From Phycisphaerales bacterium (GTDB lineage: Bacteria > Planctomycetota > Phycisphaerae > Phycisphaerales > SM1A02), in contig JAKVBW010000002.1 of assembly GCA_022446945.1 (NCBI GenBank), forward strand, positions 2,759 through 48,139: 45,381 bases of DNA, in the 5' to 3' direction. Positions 35,811 to 43,855 of the stretch are shown piece by piece. Each line of letters begins with the position of its first letter. Position 1 is the stretch's first letter. The notes beneath the pieces are model-generated. The model did no database searches, was not told the DNA's origin, and saw only the letters and a list, made by a program, of their open reading frames with translations. Both the position numbers and the translations under genes were made by a program.

Positions 35811-37422
35811 AACTGATTGCTCCGATCCAGCCAAGTGTCCCCGAATCCGTCCGGGATGAGGCGAGTACGAGAACTGAGGATGACAGGATCATCGCTGCAA
35901 CGATGACTGAATAGGACAATTGCCTGCTTGAATGATGAATGGTCCGCTCAAGAGCGTGGACACCTTCTATCTCGACTCCGATACCAATCTTGTTTCCACT
36001 TGCCTTTTCAAGCAGAGCGTTCAGCCGACTTGGAAGCATGTCCAGCAGCTTGATCCATCGACCTGCATTGCGTTTCACCCGCTCTTGAATCGCCTTGAAG
36101 GAGTATTGACGCTTGACAAGACGTTCAACATGAGGCTTGGAAAAACCGATCAGATCAAAGGATGGATCTAAATCTTCAGCCACACCCTCAATCGTCGTCA
36201 ATGCCTTGATCATCAGCACGATGTCGGCAGGACATCGCACCTTGTGCTTGCGCAAACCATCCGTAAACGCCCGAAGCATCGCAGACATCTCAATCTGCTC
36301 GAAAGACACACCTGTGAACTGATCTAGGAAATCCTGCAGATCTCTTCGTAGAGATCGCCTGTCAATCGAATCTTCGTCGACCTGGCCCAATGCAATAAAT
36401 GCTTCATACAGCTTGTCGAGGTTGTTACTTGCAACCCCGTGGATCAAGTTAGCGAGATCTGTCACCGTTTCGGTATCAACTCGCCCAGCCATTCCACAGT
36501 CGATGAAACAAATTCGACCGTCGTCCATCAGGAACAGGTTGCCCGGATGCGGATCCGCATGAAAGAAGCCAATGTCAAGTACCTGACGCAGAACGGTAAA
36601 TGCACCGTTGCGAACCAGCGACTCGCGTTGTTCCTGACTCAGATCGGCATCTTTCCAGCGAGACAGCTGAACCCCTGTAATCTCCTCGAGTCCCAGAACT
36701 CTGCGTCGGGTCACACTCCAATAAACCTCAGGGAACCACGCCTGTTCGCCCTCTTCAAGATTGGATCTGAAAAGATCGGTGTTCCTGCCCTCATGCGCAA
36801 GGTCGAGTTCATGATCTATCGCCTCGGCAAACTCTTCCACGACACCCACCGGATCGAATGGGAGATCCCGTGTATGCCTCACTACCCAATCTGCGACAGC
36901 TTCAAGAATCTCCACATCCGCGCGAATGACTCTATCAATACCCGGACGGAGCACTTTCAGAACAATTGGCGCATCACCGTCCCGAAGCACTGCCCGGTGT
37001 GCCTGGGCCATTGAAGCTGCTGCAAGAGGCTCCTCATCGATTGATTCGAAAATCAGGCTCAGATCGCCTAGGTCATCCTCCAACTGCGCTCGAATGTCCT
37101 TCCATGGAACTGCAGGAACATCGTCCTGGAGTTTTTGAAGCTCTTCGATGTATTCGGGCGGAAGAATGTCCGGCCGAGTACTCAATATCTGGCCCAGTTT
37201 GATGAAGGTGGGTCCAAGTTCTTCTAACGCCATACGCAAACGTGCTGGACGGCTTTCGCCGCGAACAACTTCTACATGATCGCGCTTAAAGAGCCGCTGG
37301 CCCTTGTCAAGCAAGAGGTCAAGCTTCGCGTCTTCAAAGAACTCCTTGAAGCCGAACTTGACAAGAACACCGAGCATCTCCCGATAGCGGTTTGCGTGAC
37401 GAACGAGTTGCAGCATGGACAT
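35731..37422 (-). CDS. ubiB: UbiB/ABC1-family atypical protein kinase
   Basis: 563 residues. The UbiB-specific KxGQ helix LEELGPTFIKLGQILSTRPDILPPEYIEELQKLQDDVP lies near residues 67-105; the Ala-rich nucleotide loop PLAAASMAQAHRAVL, the VVLKVLRPG-like Lys, the catalytic GFFHADPHPGNLFLMDDGRICFIDCGMAGRV near residue 285, and two C-terminal membrane helices (SVIVAAMILSSSVLVLAS, WIGAISFIVSFSLAILIVL) complete the family layout. UbiB proteins are ATPases needed for quinone biosynthesis or distribution. The symbol is a family label; whether this cell makes ubiquinone or menaquinone cannot be told here. It follows the DEAD-box gene by 54 bases. Confidence 0.93.
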   Translation of the reverse strand: MSMLQLVRHANRYREMLGVLVKFGFKEFFEDAKLDLLLDKGQRLFKRDHVEVVRGESRPARLRMALEELGPTFIKLGQILSTRPDILPPEYIEELQKLQDDVPAVPWKDIRAQLEDDLGDLSLIFESIDEEPLAAASMAQAHRAVLRDGDAPIVLKVLRPGIDRVIRADVEILEAVADWVVRHTRDLPFDPVGVVEEFAEAIDHELDLAHEGRNTDLFRSNLEEGEQAWFPEVYWSVTRRRVLGLEEITGVQLSRWKDADLSQEQRESLVRNGAFTVLRQVLDIGFFHADPHPGNLFLMDDGRICFIDCGMAGRVDTETVTDLANLIHGVASNNLDKLYEAFIALGQVDEDSIDRRSLRRDLQDFLDQFTGVSFEQIEMSAMLRAFTDGLRKHKVRCPADIVLMIKALTTIEGVAEDLDPSFDLIGFSKPHVERLVKRQYSFKAIQERVKRNAGRWIKLLDMLPSRLNALLEKASGNKIGIGVEIEGVHALERTIHHSSRQLSYSVIVAAMILSSSVLVLASSRTDSGTLGWIGAISFIVSFSLAILIVLENLWMKMRSRRKR

Positions 37423-37476
37423 GTGGGGATGGTAACCGGGGACGAACTACGATCAGGCTGCCGTATGTATCTGACC

Positions 37477-38838
37477 CTATTCCGGTCGAATGACACCCCG
37501 ACCGGGCTTCTGATCAGGATCGATGCGGCGAGATGCCCTTTTGCGTCGACCTGGACCCGGCCTGTGACGTGTCTCGTGTCGCACCTTTGGGCCCACTGAA
37601 CCCCTTGCCTGCGAGCGGCCCCGCGAGCCAGAAAAGCCCTCCACTGGCTGAGGATCCTGCTGCACTCCAGCGGATGACGCGAGCGTATACCAAGCGTCGA
37701 GTTCACGGTCACTGAGAAATGTCCATGACACACCAGGATGACGCGAACCATGTGAAGCACGCCCCGAACGATGCACAAGATCTTCTGACGTTGAGGGAAT
37801 ATCGTAATTCACAACAGTTCGAACCCCTTGAATATGAAGGCCACGACTGCCCACGTCGGTTGCGACGAGCACATCCAACTTGCCTTTGCTGAACTGATCC
37901 AGCGCGTGCCTCCGCTGCGACTGCGAACGATCTCCATGCAACTGACCAGTCGTGATGCCGTGCCTGGCAAGCGCGGCAGCGACCCAACCTGTTCGCCGAC
38001 GTGTTCGACAGAAAATGAGCATCCGCCTGCCTGTCTGTTCTTTCAGAAGATGCAACAGCAAATCCACCCGATCTCCGGGGTGCACAATGGTGACACGATG
38101 GTCCACATGCTCGACCGCTCGCGTCCCTGGATGAGTGGCGATCCGAACAGGAGCGTCCAAATGTCGATCGGCAAGTTGTTGCACATCCGCCGGCATCGTT
38201 GCGCTCAGCAGCATGGTTTGCCGTGATGTCGGAATCCGGGCAAGAATGGCGGTGATCTGTGGTTTAAATCCCATGTCAAACAGGCGATCAGCCTCATCGA
38301 CAACGATGATCTGGACTTTCGTGGCGTCGATCACGCCTTCATCCATCAACTCGAGCAATCTTCCTGGCGTCGCGATCAGGAGATCCAGACCCTTGGCCAA
38401 TACTTCACGTTGTGGGCTGATCGCAACTGTGCCCACGGCAACGCCGGAATTGAGAACCGTCCCACTGGTCAAACTCGCAGCCAAGGCCCCGGTCTGATCT
38501 GCCAACTCCCGAGTCGGGCAAATGATGATGCCACGAAGCCGCTCGACAGCAGAGAGCCGCGTCCCCTTTGGAGGCCGATCATCGATCAATCTCTGAATGA
38601 CCGGTGCCAGAAATGCCGCTGTTTTGCCGCTCCCTGTCTCAGCGACGACGCAGACATCATGACCCTCCAAACTGGGTGGAATGACTTGGCGCTGAACTTC
38701 TCGAGGGCGTCGTAATCCCATTCGCCCGAGCGACGCGTTGAGTATCGATCCAATGCCAAGCGACAGAAAGTCCGATGCAGAAGACTTTTTCCCGTGAAAT
38801 TCAGAGGAATCATGGTCTGGAAGGTGAGTCGATGACAT
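37477..38838 (-). CDS. DEAD-box RNA helicase with altered motifs V and VI
   Basis: 453 residues. Both RecA-like domains are present: Walker A AETGSGKTAAF (residues 66-76), PTRELADQT, TPGRLLEL, DEAD in IVVDEADRLFDMGFK, the SAT motif LLSATMPADV, and IFCRTRRRTGWVAAALA. Motif V is VATDVGSRGLHIQGV, where the usual RGLD Asp is His, and motif VI is HRSGRASHGSR, where the last Arg of HRxGRxxR is His. Both positions normally contact ATP or couple hydrolysis, so activity may be modified. A basic C-terminal tail (RHETRHRPGPGRRKRASRRIDPDQKPGRG) probably binds RNA. No N-terminal Q motif is clear (LRRPREVQRQVIP comes close). Confidence 0.92.
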   Translation of the reverse strand: MSSTHLPDHDSSEFHGKKSSASDFLSLGIGSILNASLGRMGLRRPREVQRQVIPPSLEGHDVCVVAETGSGKTAAFLAPVIQRLIDDRPPKGTRLSAVERLRGIIICPTRELADQTGALAASLTSGTVLNSGVAVGTVAISPQREVLAKGLDLLIATPGRLLELMDEGVIDATKVQIIVVDEADRLFDMGFKPQITAILARIPTSRQTMLLSATMPADVQQLADRHLDAPVRIATHPGTRAVEHVDHRVTIVHPGDRVDLLLHLLKEQTGRRMLIFCRTRRRTGWVAAALARHGITTGQLHGDRSQSQRRHALDQFSKGKLDVLVATDVGSRGLHIQGVRTVVNYDIPSTSEDLVHRSGRASHGSRHPGVSWTFLSDRELDAWYTLASSAGVQQDPQPVEGFSGSRGRSQARGSVGPKVRHETRHRPGPGRRKRASRRIDPDQKPGRGVIRPE

Positions 38839-39161
38839 ACTGAGGTGCTCATGCTAGGACATCCAGCCCAATCCGCGAGGCGTTCCGCCCATTCTAGAAG
38901 CACCTGCCTGACCCGCAGTCGTGCCGTGGCTGCCACGCCAACCTTCAATAATCTCTATTCCAGTGGCATGATCGCCGTGACTTGTTTCGTCGTCGGCACA
39001 TGCCGCGGCCTCTGGACCGCCGTCAAGGCGGGGATCGCCCGAGGAGACTGAGGAAGACCATTCCAAAGGAACCCACTGCGACGCCCCGCCTCACCGCGGG
39101 GCGTTGTTCATATATGCACCCCTCACATTCCCCACGAGACCTCTCAGCGAGTGCCAAAATC
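38839..39161. other. gene-free stretch of 323 bases with an orphan hairpin
   Basis: The only gap over 300 bases in the window. It lies between the starts of the minus-strand DEAD-box gene and the plus-strand unknown gene, so it should hold both promoters, but no good -35/-10 pair is visible on either strand; TATATG at 39111 is a possible -10 for the plus-strand gene. A terminator-like hairpin on the plus strand (39081-39104) has no obvious gene to end. A 27-codon plus-strand ORF (38968-39051, MIAVTCFVVGTCRG...) precedes it without a ribosome site. I see no match to tRNA, SRP RNA, RNase P RNA or tmRNA. Confidence 0.55.
39081..39104 (+). terminator. terminator-like GC hairpin, orphan
   Basis: ACGCCCCGC-CTCACC-GCGGGGCGT, a perfect 9-bp GC-rich stem with a 6-base loop, followed by TGTTCATAT on the plus strand (a weak U tract) and by no T run on the minus strand. 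Strength and orientation fit a plus-strand terminator, yet no plus-strand gene ends upstream for several kilobases. Confidence 0.5.
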
Positions 39162-39803
39162 ATGACCTGCAACTTCAATGCCGATACACCCTCTCCTTCA
39201 GATGCCACCTTCAGTTTCGCATCACTGTTTGCGCCACAGACTCTCACCGTGAATCGCACAGGTCAGCGGATCGAAGGTGAACTGCGTGGTATCAGCATCT
39301 CACACATCATTTTGGGTCTTGAGGCGCTCCCCTCCGCCTCTTGGGTCACGAATGGGATCAAGCCAGATTCGACCACACCACCCTGGGCCTGCCGTGTGAT
39401 CGGGCCGGTAGAACCCGGGGATCGACTTGCCATCGGTACGGCCATCGAACGGCAAGATGACCCTCTTGACTTTGAGTTGCGAGCAGATCTGCTCCTGAGA
39501 AGTCAGAGTGGCAGCGTTCGGTACATCTGCAGATCCCACGAGACCCTTCTCGATATCGCTGGCCTGCTTCTGCAACAACACGCAGCGCAGGCACTCTCCA
39601 GTGCTGTCGCGAACGTTCCCCTCCCCGAAGCGGGTGTCGTGGATGCTGTTCTTGGCGACAAAGGACTTTCACTGCGAAGCATTGAAACCGATGTGTTCCC
39701 TAGCTTTCTTGATATCGGCATTGCGGATGCCGTTCAAGAAGCTGCACCGGCGACAAGAAGTGTGATCTTTGATCGCGTCACATCAGCCTGGCACACTGGC
39801 TGA
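39162..39803 (+). CDS. hypothetical protein, no recognised family
   Basis: 213 residues from the ATG at 39162; the track opens at 38982 and another ATG lies at 39114, but both precede or overlap the hairpin and the possible -10 at 39111. There is no clear ribosome site at any of them. The sequence is soluble and mixed alpha/beta (ATFSFASLFAPQTLTVNRTGQRIEGELRGISISHIILGLEALPSASWV...FELRADLLLRSQSGSVRYICRSHETLLDIAGLLLQQHAAQAL), with a single Trp-Ala-Cys and a lone Cys in ICRSHE but no motif I can tie to a function. Codon use and length suggest it is real. It is followed by two hairpins before atoE. Confidence 0.6.
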   Translation: MTCNFNADTPSPSDATFSFASLFAPQTLTVNRTGQRIEGELRGISISHIILGLEALPSASWVTNGIKPDSTTPPWACRVIGPVEPGDRLAIGTAIERQDDPLDFELRADLLLRSQSGSVRYICRSHETLLDIAGLLLQQHAAQALSSAVANVPLPEAGVVDAVLGDKGLSLRSIETDVFPSFLDIGIADAVQEAAPATRSVIFDRVTSAWHTG

Positions 39804-39828
39804 TCTTACGAACCTCTCTTCTGCATGG

Positions 39829-39846
39829 GTTTCGCTGGAGCGAAAC
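39829..39846 (+). other. hairpin between the unknown gene and atoE
   Basis: GTTTCGC-TGGA-GCGAAAC, a perfect 7-bp stem with a 4-base loop, 26 bases after the stop of the unknown gene. It stands eight bases before a much longer GC-rich hairpin. It has no T tract of its own. Confidence 0.5.
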
Positions 39847-39854
39847 TCGCCTCG

Positions 39855-39891
39855 CACACCCCCTCGGCGGACCGCCCGCCGTGGGGGTGTG
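39855..39891 (+). terminator. long GC-rich hairpin, terminator or atoE leader structure
   Basis: CACACCCCC-T-CGGCGG-ACCGC-CCGCCG-T-GGGGGTGTG: a 9-bp outer and 6-bp inner stem separated by one T-T mismatch. No T run follows immediately; a run of six T's comes 27 bases later (39919-39924). It may end transcription from the unknown gene or act in the 158-base leader of atoE. Confidence 0.5.
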
Positions 39892-39961
39892 TCCATTGGT
39901 GGTTGCTCCATTCAGGCGTTTTTTCCCGCTTCCAGGTTGCCGCCTGATAAGTTGCACGGTC

Positions 39962-41347
39962 ATGCAAGCCCTCGGGAGCATTATCACAGCCGTCTTCCGA
40001 CGAATTGTTCCCGACCCGTTGGTCATCGCGATCTTGTTGACTGTCGGCGTCTTTCTGGCTGCCATGATCTTCGGCAGCTTCCCAGATTCATGCCAGACAT
40101 CTCTGGACAGAGTTGATTGGTTGCTGACCAGCTGGACGAGTGAGAAAGCACTTTGGCAATTGCTTGCCTTTTCAATGCAAATGTGCCTCATTCTGCTTGG
40201 TGGATTTCTTCTGGCGGAATCTCCTCTTGTTCGACGTCTGCTCAACATGCTTGCAGGCGTTCCGCGATCGGGTCGCTCGGCAGCAGGACTGATTGGACTC
40301 ACTGCAATGCTGCTCGGCGTCCTGAACTGGGGGCTTGGGCTCATCGGCGGAGCAGTACTGGCACGTGCGACGGGGCGATCTCTGGCGGATCGGGGCATTC
40401 CCTTCCACTATCCAATTCTCGCTGCTGCCGGATACACGGGTTTGTTGGTCTGGCACGGTGGATTCTCAGGTTCTGCGCCACTGTCGATGACGACCCCCTC
40501 AGGCGCCAAAAAGGTGCTGCCGGATGCTCTTGACATCAATAGTTCTCTGGCTGCGTTGGACACCACAATTCTCGCAACGAGCAATCTGATCATTACGGGC
40601 GGTCTGATCGTTCTCGTTTCGATCTTGCTCATGCTTCTGTACCCCACATCAGACGAGACTACGACTCTCCCGGTGATCTCCGTTTCAGATGACATGGAAA
40701 CTGCAGATCCGCCATCAAGCAAGACGTTCGCAGACTGGCTCAACAACACAGGATGGACGAATCGCGTTCTTGGATTGCTGTTCCTGTTGGGTGGGATCAC
40801 AGCCATCGACTCATCGGGCATCGATCGCATCGGCCTCAATTCGATCATCATGCTTCTCCTAGGCGCCGCTCTGATCTTGCACAGTTCACCAGCAAGCATC
40901 ATGAAAGCCGCTTCAACTGCTGCCGGCGGATGCGCTGGCATCATTCTTCAGTTTCCGCTTTACGCCGGAATCATGGGACTCATGGTGGCTTCCGGGCTCG
41001 CGCAACGCATGACCGAAGCAATGATCGATCTCTCGACGCCCGCAACACTGGAGTTCTGGACCATGCTGTCAGCAGGCATTGTGAATCTCATGGTCCCCAG
41101 TGGCGGTGGACAGTGGGCGGTCCAGGGGCCGATAGCGCTCCAGGCAGGCGCTGATGCCGGATTGACCAGCGGCTCGATCATCATGGCCGTTGCTTATGGC
41201 GATGAGTTGACCAACATGCTCCAGCCATTCTGGGCACTTCCCCTTCTTGCCATCACTGGCGTCAGAGCAAGAGACATCGTTGGCTACACGTCGATCATCA
41301 TGTTGGTTGCTGCAGCATGGATTTCATTCTGGCTACTGATGACATGA
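39962..41347 (+). CDS. atoE: AtoE-type short-chain fatty acid transporter
   Basis: 461 residues from the ATG at 39962; the track's start at 39881 lies in the hairpin region. Polytopic protein with about ten to twelve hydrophobic helices. It opens MQALGSIITAVFRRIVPDPLVIAILLTVGVFLAAM as in the ScFAT family, with LGGFLLAESPLVRRLLNMLAGVPRSGRSAAGLIGLTAMLLGVLNWGLGLIGGAVLAR, ILAAAGYTGLLVWHGGFSGSAPLSMTTPSG, and ILQFPLYAGIMGLMVASGLAQRMTEAMI...VNLMVPSGGGQWAVQGPIAL, all strongly AtoE-like. AtoE imports acetoacetate or short-chain fatty acids. Its TGA overlaps the next ATG (ATGA), coupling it to a crotonase-fold protein. Confidence 0.9.
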   Translation: MQALGSIITAVFRRIVPDPLVIAILLTVGVFLAAMIFGSFPDSCQTSLDRVDWLLTSWTSEKALWQLLAFSMQMCLILLGGFLLAESPLVRRLLNMLAGVPRSGRSAAGLIGLTAMLLGVLNWGLGLIGGAVLARATGRSLADRGIPFHYPILAAAGYTGLLVWHGGFSGSAPLSMTTPSGAKKVLPDALDINSSLAALDTTILATSNLIITGGLIVLVSILLMLLYPTSDETTTLPVISVSDDMETADPPSSKTFADWLNNTGWTNRVLGLLFLLGGITAIDSSGIDRIGLNSIIMLLLGAALILHSSPASIMKAASTAAGGCAGIILQFPLYAGIMGLMVASGLAQRMTEAMIDLSTPATLEFWTMLSAGIVNLMVPSGGGQWAVQGPIALQAGADAGLTSGSIIMAVAYGDELTNMLQPFWALPLLAITGVRARDIVGYTSIIMLVAAAWISFWLLMT

Positions 41348-42036
41348 ACGATTACTTAAACATCCATCGCACCGACAAACTATTGACGATCACACTGAAT
41401 CGTCCCGACAGTCGCAATGCCCTGACACTCGACATGCTCAGCAGTCTTGCAAAGGAAGTTGAAACGGCTGCAACCGCCGATCTGGTCATCCTCCAAGGCG
41501 AAGGAAGTGCATTCTGTGGCGGTTTCGATGTGACATTGCTGAAGAAATCCACTGCGATGATCGATGATCTGATCGCAGCACTTAGCCAAGCATGCAGAGC
41601 AATGCGGCGATGCCCCGCCACAGTGCTCGTCGATGTGCAAGGCGCAGCAGTGGCGGGCGGATGCGCCCTTGCAGTGTCAGCCGACATTGTTGTCGCACGA
41701 CATGGGGCACAGTTCGGATATCCGGTCCACAAACTCGGTATCTCTCCAGCGGTCACCATCCCCACCCTTCTCCCCGCGCTCGGTGGTGCTGCTCGTGCAC
41801 TACTCATGAGTGGTCAACTCCAGTCCGCTGAATCGCTATACAAGATGGGTCTCGTGCATCACTTGCTGGAACCCACATCCTCCATCGAAGACATGACGAG
41901 TGCCCTGCTAAATCGCGGCAGCCATGCTTCGAAAATGACCAAGATGTGGCTCAATGAACTAGAAGGTGTGATGCAGGACAATCGTTTCGACGGACCCGTA
42001 GAAGGCTCGAAAGGGCTCCAATTCCATCAACCCTGA
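41344..42036 (+). CDS. enoyl-CoA hydratase/isomerase-fold protein lacking the catalytic Glu
   Basis: 230 residues from the ATG at 41344 inside the atoE stop. Crotonase fold: ITLNRPDSRNALTLDMLSSL, the oxyanion-hole strand GEGSAFCGGFDVTLLKK, VDVQGAAVAGGCALAVSADIVVARHGAQFGYPVHKLGI, then a C-terminal helix region. The first active-site Glu of hydratases (FGxPExxLG) is Val-His here (FGYPVHKLG), and the GGGxELA Glu is Ala. It is also shorter than the usual 255-265 residues. Hydratase activity is unlikely; other crotonase reactions or a non-catalytic role are open. Its last 10 bases overlap the convergent NADH dehydrogenase gene. Confidence 0.88.
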   Translation: MNDYLNIHRTDKLLTITLNRPDSRNALTLDMLSSLAKEVETAATADLVILQGEGSAFCGGFDVTLLKKSTAMIDDLIAALSQACRAMRRCPATVLVDVQGAAVAGGCALAVSADIVVARHGAQFGYPVHKLGISPAVTIPTLLPALGGAARALLMSGQLQSAESLYKMGLVHHLLEPTSSIEDMTSALLNRGSHASKMTKMWLNELEGVMQDNRFDGPVEGSKGLQFHQP

Positions 42037-43361
42037 TTCGTTGCGTCGATTTCTTCAGAACGGCACATGTCACGGTGGGATGCGGGATGCATGCCCAGTT
42101 GCACATAGTCCTTCCGAAAGAACATGTTGAGTGTCCAATCCAGCAAGACACTGATGCGCCGCCCCAATCTGGGAGTCTTGAGCAGATAGATGGCACGCCA
42201 CATGGCCCATGCAAGAAATCCATGGACGCGGATGCCCTTGATCTGCGCAACACCCCGATGCCGTCCTAGTGGCACGAGAACACCCTGTAGGTGCACTTCT
42301 CCGGGCTTGGTTGGCCGGCCTTTTTCGACCGAGGAGATGTTGGCGGCAACCTGCGGCGCTTGACGAATGGCAATCTGAGCCAATGGGGGCATGGGTTTGC
42401 CATCCGCACCTGGCACCGACGCACAATCACCTAGGCCCCACACACCATCGAGGCCAACCGCGCTGTAATCGCTTGCGCACTCCAAGCCCCCGAACTTGTT
42501 CAGCGGCAGACCGTTCAATTGTCCGAGCACTGGACTGGGCGCGATTCCAGCAGTCCAGATCACTGTTGAACAACCCACTACTTTGTCATCACTGTCAACA
42601 ATCCGGTCGGCATGAACTTCCTTGACCGATGTTCCAGTATGAATTTTGATACCGCGTTTCTTCAACTGCCGCGTTGCCCAGACTGACAAGTTCTCTGGAA
42701 GAACACCAAGCAGTCTCTGATTCAATTCATAAATCGAGAAAGTGATGTCCTCATCGCTGATATTGCGGTAGTAGGCAGAAGCCTCCCGGACAAAGACCTC
42801 CAATTCGCCCAGGACTTCGATGCCAGTGACATTGCCTCCGACCACAACAAAGTGCAAAAGTCGTCTTCGCTCCTCAAGATCGTCGATCGCGTTCGCCAAC
42901 TCCAGCAATTCAACTGCTCGATCTCGTAGCGCGACAGCGTCCGACATGTGTTTCATGAAGAATGCGTGGTCACGCACGCCGCTGACGATTTTTTCCGGAA
43001 GGATCCGTGTCACGCTCCCGAGCGCCACGACGAGATGGTCGTATTCGATGCCTTTGACTGCATTGTCGCCGATGAGTTGAAAATCGACACTCTTTGTAGA
43101 GACATCGAGCCCAACAACCTCCGCCATCAACAATTCTGATTTCGGCGCAAACTCTCTGATGGGAACTGTGCAGTGACGGGGCTCAATCGAACCACAGCCG
43201 GCCTCTACCAAAAGTGGGTAGAAGATGAAGTAGTTGTTGCGATCAATAATGATCACATCGGCATCCAGCGCGTATTTGCGCCTCGTCAACTCGCGTGCGA
43301 GATACGATCCGCCGAAGCCGCCACCGAGAATGACAATTCGCTTGCGTCGGTTGCTTCCCAC
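42027..43361 (-). CDS. ndh: type-2 NADH dehydrogenase (NDH-2)
   Basis: 444 residues from a GTG at 43361 with a GGAGGAGCCAAG ribosome site. FAD-binding IVILGGGFGGSYLARELTRR at the N-terminus, NYFIFYPLLVEAGCGSIEPRH (the NDH-2 NxFxFxPLL motif), a second Rossmann motif FVVVGGNVTGIEVLGEL for NADH, and GVWGLGDCASVPGADGKPMPPLAQIAIRQAPQVAANI near the C-terminal flavin site. The C-terminal amphipathic region (LAWAMWRAIYLLKTPRLGRRISVLLDWTLNMFFRKDYVQLG) binds the membrane. It moves electrons from NADH to quinone without pumping. The first 76 bases overlap the end of the preceding gene. Confidence 0.95.
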   Translation of the reverse strand: MGSNRRKRIVILGGGFGGSYLARELTRRKYALDADVIIIDRNNYFIFYPLLVEAGCGSIEPRHCTVPIREFAPKSELLMAEVVGLDVSTKSVDFQLIGDNAVKGIEYDHLVVALGSVTRILPEKIVSGVRDHAFFMKHMSDAVALRDRAVELLELANAIDDLEERRRLLHFVVVGGNVTGIEVLGELEVFVREASAYYRNISDEDITFSIYELNQRLLGVLPENLSVWATRQLKKRGIKIHTGTSVKEVHADRIVDSDDKVVGCSTVIWTAGIAPSPVLGQLNGLPLNKFGGLECASDYSAVGLDGVWGLGDCASVPGADGKPMPPLAQIAIRQAPQVAANISSVEKGRPTKPGEVHLQGVLVPLGRHRGVAQIKGIRVHGFLAWAMWRAIYLLKTPRLGRRISVLLDWTLNMFFRKDYVQLGMHPASHRDMCRSEEIDATNQG

Positions 43362-43843
43362 CTTGGCTCCTCCGTGCTCTCACCGATTGCGAGCCGACAC
43401 GAATCTCGTGACATGCCTTCGCAGGTAGAAGGGTACAGGACAACTAATCGCTTCTGCGGATCGGGCTCGGTTTCGACCGGCGGAAGCTTCTCTGCCATTG
43501 TGAGTGTCAGCACCAGGACCATCGACCATGCCACGGGAAAGGCAGTCACCACAACCGAAAACACAGCAAGCATTTTCGCCGTGCGAGGTCGAATCCGACA
43601 GACAAATTCACAGACACAGATCACAAACACGACGATCCCGAACTTGAAGACGCTCATACCAGGGACACCAAATGTCTCAATGACGACATTGGCAATCGGA
43701 TTGATTTCTGTTCCTCTGAAGAACAGAATCAGGCGAGTCATGATGATGTCAAGGGAGGCAAAAAAGACGAGCCACAAATACAGATTGGGGAACGTGACCA
43801 CTCTGAGCACAAATGGCCTAGGGTCGGCATTCACTGCTTGCAC
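43286..43843 (-). CDS. DUF5658-like membrane protein
   Basis: 185 residues from a GTG 12 bases after the thiC stop; the ribosome site TTTAGGAG includes that stop. Three membrane helices: LYLWLVFFASLDIIMTRLILFF, FGVPGMSVFKFGIVVFVICVCEFVC and MLAVFSVVVTAFPVAWSMVLVLTLTMA. The first loop reads GTEINPIANVVIETFG, the E-x-NP pattern of DUF5658. The last 60 residues are hydrophilic. The 3' end overlaps the first 76 bases of ndh, which has its own strong ribosome site, so the tail may be less constrained than the membrane part. Function unknown. Confidence 0.72.
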   Translation of the reverse strand: MQAVNADPRPFVLRVVTFPNLYLWLVFFASLDIIMTRLILFFRGTEINPIANVVIETFGVPGMSVFKFGIVVFVICVCEFVCRIRPRTAKMLAVFSVVVTAFPVAWSMVLVLTLTMAEKLPPVETEPDPQKRLVVLYPSTCEGMSRDSCRLAIGESTEEPRWEATDASELSFSVAASADRISHAS

Positions 43844-43855
43844 CCGTTGCAGCTC

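Noticed and set aside
38880-38960. Minus-strand GGGTCAGGCAGG...GGAACGCC as an SRP RNA or cobalamin box
   Set aside because: Only isolated short matches; the SRP tetraloop and GGAAGG-AGCAGCC context, and the other cobalamin riboswitch segments, are missing.
39778-40398. 206-residue minus-strand ORF over the atoE leader and 5' half
   Set aside because: Low-complexity, Arg/Pro-rich shadow of a conserved transporter; it also crosses both hairpins.
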